From Fistularia commersonii (lineage: Eukaryota; Chordata; Actinopteri; Syngnathiformes; Fistulariidae): 64,000 nt of DNA. Location of the stretch: positions 17,238,179 through 17,302,178 of the forward strand of contig JBBMNZ010000002.1 of NCBI GenBank assembly GCA_037954325.1, read 5' to 3'. A program made the translations under genes and the position numbers. Below, piece after piece: positions 51,614-61,200 of this stretch (positions are counted from its first letter, which is position 1; each line of letters begins with the position of its first letter). The notes beneath the pieces are model-generated. The model had not been told where the DNA came from. It saw nothing but the letters and a program-made list of their open reading frames with translations, and did no database searches.

Positions 51614-53107
51614 CAGTAGGGCAAAAAACAATTTAGCAAGTTCCCTCACTTAAAAAAATGAGAGGCCTGTAAATTTCATCTGAGGCTCACTTCAACTATG
51701 AGAGACAGAATGAGGGATAAAAAAATGGAGAAATTGACATTGTCTGATTTTTAAAGAATTTATTTGCAAATTATGGTGGAAAATAAGTATTTGGTTAATA
51801 GCAAAAGTTCATCTCCCTACTTTGTTATATACCCTTTGTTGGCAATAACAGAGGTCAAACGTTTTCTGTAAGTCTTCACAAGGTTTTCACACACTTGCTG
51901 GTATTTCGGCCCTTTCGGCAACGTGGACTTTCAACTCCCTCCAAAGATTTTTCTATGGGTTGAGATCTGGAGACTGGCTAGGCAACTCCAGGACCTTGAA
52001 ATGCTTCTTACAAAGCCACTCCTTTGTTCTCAGGGCGGCGTATTTGGGATCATTGTCACGCTGAAAGATCCAGCCATGTTTCATCTTCAATGCCCTTTCT
52101 GATTGAAGGATACATGGGCCCATTCATTTTTTCCTTTACACAGATAAGTTGTCCTGGTCCCTTTGCAGAAAAACAGCCCCAAAGCATAATGTTTCCACCC
52201 CAATGCTTCACAGTAAGTATGATGTTATTTGGATGCAACTCAGCATTCTTTCTCCTCCAAATACGACAAATAGTGTTTTTCCCAAAAAGTTCTACTTTTG
52301 TTTCATCTGACCATAGGACACTCTCCCAATCCTCTTCTGGATCATCCAAATGCTCACTAGCAAACTTCAGACGGGCCTGGACATGTACTGGCTTAAGGAG
52401 GGAGACATGTATGGCACTGCAGGATTTGAGTCCCTGGCAACATAGTGTGATACTGATGGTAGCCTTTGTTGCTTTGGTTCCAGCTCTCGGCAGGTCCTTC
52501 ACTAGGTCCCCCTGTGTGGTTCTGGGATTTTTGCACACCGTTCTTGTGATCATTTTGACCCCAGGGGGTGAGATCTTGTGTGGAGGGAGATTATTGTCGT
52601 CTTGTATGTCTTCCATTTTACAATTGCTCACACGGTTGATTTCTTCACACCAAGCAGCTTACCCATTGCAGGTTCAGTCTTCCCAGTCTGGTGCGGGTCT
52701 ACAATTTTGTTTCTGGTGTCCTTTGACAGCTTTTTGATCTTGGCCATAGTGGAGTTTGGAGTGTGACTGTTTGAGGTTGTGAACAAGTGTCTTTTATACT
52801 GATAACCACTTCAAACAGGTGCCGTTAATGCAGGTAACATGTGGAGGACAGAGGAGCCTCTTAAAGGAGTTACAAGTCTATGAGAGACAGAAATCTTGCT
52901 GGTTTGTAGGTGACCAAGAACTTATTTTACAGAGGAATTTCCAATTAATTCACTGAAAATCCCCCAACGTAATTTCCTGGATTCTTTCCCCCCATTCGGT
53001 CTCTCATAGGTGAAGTGTACCTATGATGAAAATTACAAGCGTCTCTCATCTTTTTAAGTGGGAGAACTTGCATAATTGGTGGCTGACTAAATACTTTTGC
53101 CCCACTC
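51614..53107 (-). mobile_element. Tc1/mariner DNA transposon with defective transposase
   Basis: Flanked by TA dinucleotides (51612-51613 and 53108-53109). The inverted termini begin CAGTAGGGCAAAA and, on the other end, GAGTGGGGCAAAA. They stay similar for over 100 bp (GCAAGTTC..CCCACTTAAAAA..ATGAGAG in both). The transposase is on the minus strand: a central block VLWSDETKVELFGKN near 52310-52350 with the second-domain Asp, and VKHWGGNIMLWGCFSAKGPG near 52165-52220. A DNDPKYAA-type block near 52035-52060 and LELPSQSPDLNP near 51965-52000 lie in shifted frames, so the gene is broken. The N-terminal DNA-binding part is degraded. Confidence 0.92.
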
Positions 53108-53210
53108 TATGCCTGTTATTTATGTGACAAAAGATAGTAGATTAAGAAAAGGTACTTTAAACTAAAAAGTAATAGATATGTGTGAAATAAGATAATTAGA
53201 ATGCTAAGAC

Positions 53211-53420
53211 CTTCTTCTCCTTTTGGCTTTTCCCTTCAGGGGTCGGCACAGCAAATCAACCTTCTCCATCTCAGTCTATTCTCTGTATTCTCCTCTGTCA
53301 CACCAACTACCTTCTTTTCCTCTCCCACAAGTAAGTCTTCACACATCAGTCACATATAAATCTTCTCTTTGGTCTTCCTGTCGACCTCCTGCCTGGCAGC
53401 TCCAATTCCAGCATCCATCT
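53211..53420 (-). mobile_element. RTE-like LINE 3' end, copy D
   Basis: Same family as the element at 13882: CTTCTTCTCCTTTTGGCTTT, then CCCTTCAGGGGTCGGCACAG and AACCTTCTCCATCTCAG, running to CAGCATCCATCT. It is 5' truncated by the Rex1-like tail that begins at 53421. Confidence 0.8.
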
Positions 53421-54660
53421 ATTCTATAATAGAATAGAAGAATAGAATAGAATATTGCTTTAATCATCCCACAGTGGGGAATTTCAATACACACACAGCA
53501 GAAAATGGATACTGCCGTACAGGCTGTTAATGATGAAACTAAAAATAAACAAGAAATAAAAATAAAGAATGTAAACAGTATATAATCGGTATGCATGTGT
53601 AAAAGTGTTGACTAGCAGTGTCTAGGTGAATAGATCTATGGGTGAGTAAATGAGTGGGAGAATGAACGAGTGATTGAAAGAAAGAAGTCTATTGAGAGCA
53701 GACCTGGGTGTTAAACAGCTGAACAGCAGCTATAAGGAAGGGCCCATGAAATCTCTCCTTAACACAATGAAGCTGAAGGAGTCTGTCACTGCAATGATGT
53801 TCTGCACTGGGTGGGAGACATGGTCAATCAGAGCCGTCCATCATAGCTTTACTACGATTCTCCTCTCTCCTACCACCTGTACTGAGTCCATGGGACCCCC
53901 CAGGACAAAGCTGGCCTTCTTCAGAAGCATGTCTAATCTCTTCCTGTCAGTTGATAATAGGCTGCAGCTCCAGCAGACTACTCCAAAGAAATTGGCTAAT
54001 TCTACCACAGTTTCAAAGAAAGTCCTGCACTCCAAAGGACCTGAGTCTCCTCAACAGGTACAGGCTGCTCTGACATTTCCTGTAGATGGTATCAGTTTTA
54101 TGTGACTAGTCTAGTTTAACGTTCAGGTAAACATCTAGGTACTTATAGGAGACCACTCCTTCAATGTCCATCCCCTGGGTGTTCATCCCCTGAAGTGTGT
54201 CTGCTCCTGCGAAAACCCATCATCAGCTCCCTAGTTTTTCCTGTTTGACAAAAGGCAAGTCTGGAGGCACCAGTCCACAAAGTCTTGTATCAGTTCTCTG
54301 TATTCCCTGCCATAATCAACCTTGATGAGCCCAACAATGACACTCTTGAGAGACCGTCTGCAGGTGGCAGTTCTAAGACCTGTGCATTGTCTGAAATGTA
54401 TAGGGTGAACAGGAAGGGGGCCATGATGGTTCCTAGTGGGGCCCCTGTGCTGCAGAACACCAATTCTTTAACCTCACATACTGTGGGCGATTAGTGAAAT
54501 AGTCTAAGATCCACTTTTTGAGGTGATTGTTCATTGACTATGAACTCCAGCTTCTTCCCCAGTAGCAGAGGTTGGATGGTGTTGAAGGCAATGGAGAAAT
54601 CAAAGAATGTGATCCTCACAGTGCTTCCAGGCTCCTCCAGAAGAAAAGGAGCTCACCCGA
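53421..54660 (-). mobile_element. Rex1/Babar-like (CR1-related) LINE fragment
   Basis: Minus-strand reading gives a reverse-transcriptase block FDFSIAFNTIQPLLLGKKL near 54550-54610 (the Rex1 pattern FSSAFNTIQP), then NRPQYVRL-like and a C-terminal SLYLLRRLRSFGVQ near 54020-54060. The 3' end (53421-53480) has AATTCCCCACTGTGGGATGA and a TATTC/TAGAA-rich tail, as Rex1 elements do. Frameshifts and stops are many; it is 5' truncated near 54660. Confidence 0.82.
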
Positions 54661-55878
54661 TCATTGTTGAATGATCCCCCCAGGAACCAGGACCTCTATG
54701 ACTCAGAAACTTATAAACTTCTGTCTAAATCAATGATACATACTTCACTACACAGAAAGCAAAATAATGAAATTCATACTGGCTGCAGACACTGCTACCT
54801 AATTCTGTATGTATGCCTTTGTGGGGTGAGTAAATTAAAAATGTTCAAAATTAATCACAATAACTATTGTGGCCAGTCCAAAATTTCAGGGATGCACCCA
54901 GTATTACCTAGTTCAGAGCCCCATGTAACCCACCATGGTTTCGACAGATTGAGTGCTTGCATGTTCTCACTCAGAAACGAAGGAGTAATGTCTTCTTGTT
55001 TTCCACAAAAACAAAACCAAATCAATTTGCCAGTGGAGAACAGATATCACAATGATGGATAGTCAACCATGCGAAATGCAAAATACTTTTCTTTCTTTCT
55101 CTATGTATTCATTTATTTAAGTTTTATTTAAACAATAAGAAAACAAGCTTTGAGGAGTTTGTGGAGCAAATCCGCCTGTTCCTGAACAAGATGGATACTC
55201 TAGAAGGAGCCTCATGTGATGGCTCCTGGACCAAGAAGCAGGGAGTCAAGCCCTTCCACAGAGTTTCATGCCAGGTAAATGAATACACCTTCCCTTCAGG
55301 CTTCCGGTTATTATTGTTCTGCCCCGTTGTGGTGATTTCACAGCAGGTGCACCACCGCTACTTTGCAGTCTCTCGCAAATAGCATGATATACAACAAAGT
55401 TAGTCTCCAAACCCAGGAGAAATCATCCTCCATATCATAAGACCATCACAGCCATGCAAAAATGCTGCACTGTCACCGGGTTCTTTGTTCAGTCTCTCTT
55501 GTACCTCTCCTTAGTCTCAGCGTGCCAAACACTCCCTGGCCTTGGTAATCCCCTCATACACTAGGTAGCATATAAATTCCTCAGGCAGCTAATATATCCA
55601 CTTGTCTCCGGTGAGCAATACTTTAAGCCAAGGATATCAATTTGCTGTCTCTTATCTCATCACCCCCCATGTGTTAGAGGAGTAACGCCTCCAGGGTAAA
55701 CTATCATACGCATATTTAAATTTGTCGATCCTCCAGCTTAGGAGAGACTTAGGTCACTTTTTAGTGGGGTTTTGTGTTCACGATTATCAATCTGTTCTAC
55801 TTATCTCCACAGAAAGAAATAATTAGATACTATGACTCTCATTGGTAAAATTTTTTTTTTGCTGAATTACAAGTTCCC
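54661..55878. other. Noncoding stretch with one exon-like segment
   Basis: No supported gene. The plus-strand segment 55149-55274 is open (FEEFVEQIRLFLNKMDTLEG in one frame) and ends at a good donor, GCCAG|GTAAAT. It has no recognisable protein family and no clear acceptor. The rest shows nothing specific. Confidence 0.35.
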
Positions 55879-56165
55879 TTCTACCGCTCTTCATACTCAG
55901 GGTCACTGGGGGATGTTGGAGCCTATACCAGGCAGTCAATCGCAGGGCCACATATACAGACAGACAACCATTCACTCTCTCACTTACACATCTTGGCAAT
56001 TTTCCCATTTTTTCCAGTAAACCTGCTGCATGTGTTTTGACTAAGGGAGGAAGCCGGAGAACCCGGCGGAATCACACACAGAACATGCAAACTCCACACA
56101 GAAAAGTTCCCTGTCAGAATCCAACCAGGTCCTTCATGCTGCCAACCGCTGCACCACCGTGACTC
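55879..56165 (-). mobile_element. tRNA-like SINE, first of two in tandem
   Basis: Minus-strand SINE of the same family as 28271-28574. Seen are the GGTGGTGCAGCGGTTGGCAG 5' region (about 56136-56158), the CTGTGTGGAGTTTGCATGTT block and GGCCCTGCGATTGACTGCC. The GGAT tail is lost or diverged. Confidence 0.65.
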
Positions 56166-56198
56166 CCTTTATTACCCATTAGATACCCCTTATCAAAC

Positions 56199-56481
56199 CC
56201 AGGGTTGAGAGGGATGCTGGGGGCCATCGGTCGAGAGCCGGGATATACTCTGGACTGGTCGCCAGTCATTCGCAGGGCCATACAGATGGACACTCTCTCA
56301 TTCACACATCAGGGTAATTTTTACAGTTAACCTGATGCATGTTTTTGGATTGTGGAAGGAAAGAGGAACCTCGAGGAAACCCATTATGAACATGCAATTC
56401 CACACAGAAAGGTCTGTAAGTGAACCAGGGTCCTTTGTGCTGTGAGGTCAAAGCATTAACCACTGAGCCACTGAGCTGCCC
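56199..56481 (-). mobile_element. tRNA-like SINE, second of two in tandem
   Basis: The same family and orientation, 34 bp beyond the first. The 5' region GGGCAGCTCAGTGGCTCAGT lies at 56461-56480. The body has CCTTTCTGTGTGGAATTGCA and GGCCCTGCGAATGACTGGCG. The tail is degraded. Confidence 0.65.
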
Positions 56482-58722
56482 TGTTTTACAAGTTGTCCCA
56501 GAAAAATAAATTCTGTACATGACCTGATTCATCATATTTGTGAACTGGTTTGTCTTGGAAACCAAGACGTATGTGATGGTGGTTGGGGAAACTCTTCTCA
56601 TTTTCTGTTATCCCTGTGGGAAAGTTCTCTGGCCTGGAGATATCACATATGGTTTTGTCCGGCTTTGCACTTGGAATTCTTCAACAATAAATTAGTCCAT
56701 CAGGATGGACGAGCCATCACAATTCAATGTGTCTGTGAAGGTTATCAGTCATCCAGGCTGTAGCCAATTGTCGTCAAATTTGTGATTTTTCTGTCATTGT
56801 GGCCTACATAAAACAGCAAGGATAAATTTACTTAACTTAACTACAAACTATTACGGCTATGATTAATCATATTGTGTTATTTATATAGTAATACTTGCTA
56901 GTATTCTCTGATTTTAGTGCACTCAGTGGACACGGCTATAAAGCTTCATCACTATTTACCTCCATCACTCTCTGTACTGGCATCACCCACTGTAATTTAC
57001 TGAGATACATATCAAAATCTTGGATGCTTTGAGATTTCCATCATATGAGCGAGCTAATGAACAATTGTCTCTGCATATTCTGCATGCTATGTAATGGTGC
57101 ATTCATCTGTTTAAACAAAGGCACTTGTTGAAAACTGAGTTCAAGCTTCAGATTTAATTACACAGTGTACACTTTGAGCATGGAACTGGTGTTGGCTGAC
57201 TGTCTTTAGAGTAAATCCTGGCTCTTGGTCACAAAAAAATCTATCTTTTGAATATCACATGGCTAGTGGTACTTCCTATGGCTATATTTATGTACTATAA
57301 CTGTATCACCTTTCGTTGAAATTCTAACCAGTGGGTGATTTGTCTCCATAAGAGAGTGCCATTTACAAGCAGCCATGCTGGTGTGGAACCCCAACCAGAG
57401 GACTTGTTAATAGCACACATCCACTTCACACCAGATGTTTTCCAGAACAAACCAACAAATACCAAGGGAGTTGTCAAAACCAATTTTCTATGAATGGTCG
57501 AACATGCTATAAAATTTTGAAAAGAGTTTCACTGTAACTTGCAACTTGAATGTTTTTCTCCTTTCGTCACATTCTTCATATGGTAAGCTTTGGCGTGACC
57601 AAGAAACAAGACACAATCCCACACTGAGATGATAGATTTGAACATGTGGTATATTTTTGAGGTTTCCCATTAGTGCAAACACAGGTAAGTGAAAGTAAAA
57701 AAAAAATTAAATCTGCAAATTAAAAAAATGTAAATTAATCAAATCAAACTTTCAAAAGATAATTATCACTCTCTGTGAAAAAAAAACAAAAATGTTTCCA
57801 TACACATAATGAATTTATTAAGTAGGAAATAACCCATAGTTTCCTTTGGTACTATTTTTTTAATTTCACAGTGTTAAATTTCACACCTTTTTTCTGCAAA
57901 TTTTTCTGCTATTACAGTGTCAGTTACCTTCTGTACGTATTGCCTACTGCATTAATCTTTAAGAAATACATTAATCGTTTGTTATTTTTATTATTTATGT
58001 AGGACGCCTACTGTAAACAGACAGATTTTTAGAAATACCAAGGCCTTAGGGACAACCTTAAATGCACATTATACATGCTACTCTTCACAGACCAATTTTG
58101 AAAGTCTATCCATCTTGATGTAATGGTCTTCCATTTTTATAAAACAGGATTTATTGAAAATCAGACCTGCGGTGATGAGCTCTGATGACAGCAAAAGGAA
58201 AATATAGAATTTACGACCTGCTTTTACAGCTGGATTTCAGGAATAATTGTTACGGGACATGACGGCGAGTTAGCAGTTATAAACCTGTCCTCCATATAAA
58301 TTACCTAATCAGGAGATCCCAGTGGTTATATAAATTGAGCCACTCATTCGTCTTCAATGGCCTGTCTGTGCATATAAAACCACAATGACCATCATACTTT
58401 GCAGGAAAAGGGGGTAGCTGTTACTGTTTACAAAGTGAAGGGGAAATGGATGACTTTTTGCATGCTCAATCAACTGTGAAATGTCCATTTAATCATCCCG
58501 AACCCCCCCCCCCTCGTTTATTTGTGCTGCAGCATAGATTTACATTCCAAACATCCACCATATTAATCATTACTTCATCACGCCCTCCAACTGACAAGAA
58601 GCATAAACCACCTCAGTGTAGTACCCCTGTCATCTAATGTGTGTATGTTTCTGTCTCGGAGCATGCGTGTATAAGTTCTTGTGTGTACGCAAGCGCACAT
58701 GCCTGTGAGTGTGTGTTTGTGA

Positions 58723-58723
<1 letters not shown>
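56482..58723. other. Noncoding stretch
   Basis: No gene found. A repeat fragment (TGTCTGTGAAGGTTATCAGT at 56728, related to 44983-45115) is the only element noted. A-rich and C-run tracts occur at 57690-57790 and 58501-58515. Confidence 0.5.

Positions 58724-58801
<78 letters not shown>
58724..58801. repeat. (GT)n microsatellite
   Basis: About 38 GT units, uninterrupted. Confidence 0.97.
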
Positions 58802-58805
<4 letters not shown>

Positions 58806-59618
58806 TAGGTTGGTGTTGGGGAAAAACCTGGCCTTTGATTCACTCACCACTTTCTGCATAAAGCAGAAATATTCAGTTTAAGTTGCATGATTGCATTTTT
58901 GTAGTCTACTAAGATTATTGAAATGCAACTTTTCAGGCAAGCAAAGCCAAATACAAGTCAATCGCATTTTCTCTTCCTCCTCTTGATGGAATCAGAATGA
59001 TTTTTAGTATTTTTGAGGAACTAACATCAAAGAAAAACATATTAAAGGAAAATATCATGACATCTTTGTGTAAATGTTTCTTCGGTTTTAAAAATATTAT
59101 GAGCTTTGGCTAAATGGTACAAGTAGATGTTGATGAGATCAAAAAAAGGACATTATACAGGTACCAGTTTATGATTTCCCTTTCTTTTTCTGACAGGCTC
59201 GTTAATTCCCTCTGACACAGAGAAATTTGGGTCCATTGTCAGTGAAAGACATTTTTCTCACAGTATTGCAGTTTTTTTGCAGAGTCGCTCTGCCCGTCAA
59301 TGTGAAGAAATTTGTGTTTCGACATCAAAAATGAATCCTTCATAAAAGAGTGGAGTATGAGTTTATCACCAAGTATGAGAAGCACGGTACTTATACCACT
59401 TTAAAACAAGATGCATAAATGAATGAATGAATGAGTCACACAGGTACATTCTAATGCATTTTATATCTCTGGCATTAAGTGGATTTGATACTGTTTACAA
59501 GATAAATGATGGGCATAAGGCTTTGGTAGTTCTGACTTTAATAAGTCTTTCATTTGAGCACAATCGTTTACTTTTACATAACGCACAGCCTCGACTAACA
59601 ACCTTGTACTTGAAAAGT
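58802..59618. other. Noncoding stretch
   Basis: No gene or repeat recognised. Confidence 0.45.
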
Positions 59619-59619
59619 T

Positions 59620-59684
<65 letters not shown>
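59619..59684. repeat. (AAAG)n microsatellite
   Basis: About 16 tetranucleotide units, uninterrupted; open frames across it are artefacts. Confidence 0.97.
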
Positions 59685-60839
59685 GACCTTTCTTCATTCT
59701 GATAATCTTTACATCGCACACAGAGAACTAAGGTCAACCCATCATCATATATATTCTGTATCACATGTGTATTATGTAATGGAAAACAGGATCTCAGATG
59801 TGGACAAAGCAATGTTTTGTTCAACCTGGTCGATGGAGACGTTTAGGCAGTCTTGAGAGTTTGCCATGCAGTAGCGCAGAAGAAGCTGAAAGCCTCACTT
59901 CACAGTTGCCAGCTCTTTTCAGGACTTTTTTTTTCTTTGACAATGCTCGTATGAATGTTTTAAGCATGAAATTTCTGTAGCATGGAAACAGAGCTGGGCT
60001 TCAGGAAATATCCCCTGTTAAAGAGTGCTGGCGCACCGTGAATGGGGAGCAGTCTTAGGGATCAGAGTGATGGAGGAAGACACGCTCTCTGTGTCCACGT
60101 CCTTCATCTTTTCTCTCCCATTTGAGGCCTGATATTTTCCACATGCTGATGACTGGCTGGATGTAGGTATTAGCAATATTTCAAAGACATGATGAACCTT
60201 TTAGCCCAATGGATGACAGATTAAAAATGCTTCTGTCAGGCCCCCACTGATGGATCCTTGAGGGGACTTCAGCACTTCTGTGTTGTAATTTACAAACAGC
60301 CCTGCTTCATGTAGTCACTAGCAAGCAAGGGCGTTGCAGTGCGGACAGAATGATGTATCACCTCGTCCCATGAAATGCCAATTTTATTTTTCACCAACAA
60401 TTTCACTGCTGGAAACTTTTGAGCTTACCCACTGTCAGCAAATTTAAGTGGTGATTGAGCTTATTGCTGGGTTTGTTTGCCACAAAACCTTTTAAATTAT
60501 CCTCTAACACTCTGCAGTTTGACAAAACATGCCAAAAAGCACAGAGAAAACTGATACATTTTGCCATGTGTGTTTTCATGAACCTGAAAGTAATACTATA
60601 TGATGGGAATGTTGAAGGCCACTGAGAAGAGAAACAGGAAGTACAACAGAAGGCCTTTGTTTGGGTATCTATGTTGAGGGATTTAAATCCTTGTGGCTCA
60701 TGCCATTACAACTAGAGGCAGGGCCACTGAGGGGAATATGAAGAGAGGGAGAGAGAAGGAAAGAGCTCCATCATGGAAAAGGGAGCTCCTGTCTGCAGCA
60801 TTGGTCTGAGACAAAGCTGAGAGCTCCCAGACGCCCTGT
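59685..60839. other. Noncoding stretch
   Basis: No gene recognised. The sequence from about 60000 onward has more balanced composition and may be part of a conserved regulatory region that continues to 61.2 kb. Confidence 0.45.
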
Positions 60840-61200
60840 ATGATTAATGACTTATGGCCACACTGTGTGGAAGCCTGGTAATTAGCTACAGGCTGATTAA
60901 AGACAAGTAAACTTCTGCTGATAACCCGATTCTGTTTCTCCCCAGCGCCGACACTGGCATGTGGAAGCTCTTACTGCCAGGGTTGCAAGAAACAGACCAA
61001 TGTTGAGTATGATGAATGTAGTCTCCAACAGGCGTATATAGGCTCTAATTTAAAGCTATTTAGCGTGTGACATATTGGCATTGTGCTCTCTCTGTCTCCC
61101 TCCCATCAGGTTTGTGGTTTGTGACGTCAAAGATTCAGGGGGCTGTTGTTTGAGGCTCCGTTTGGCATATTCATGAAGAAAGTTTTGTGCTGGCTCCTTT
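60840..61200. promoter_or_regulatory. Candidate enhancer cluster
   Basis: Dense motif content without repeats: GATTAATGA (60842-60850), GGTAATTAGC (60877-60886), TGATTAAAG (60894), a RUNX-like TGTGGTT (61113-61119) and a perfect CRE, TGACGTCA (61122-61129). Homeodomain cores in balanced, ORF-free sequence are typical of developmental enhancers. Conservation has not been tested. Confidence 0.32.

Noticed and set aside
52024..52737. 237-codon plus-strand open frame
   Set aside because: Antisense to the Tc1 transposase, whose motifs are on the minus strand.
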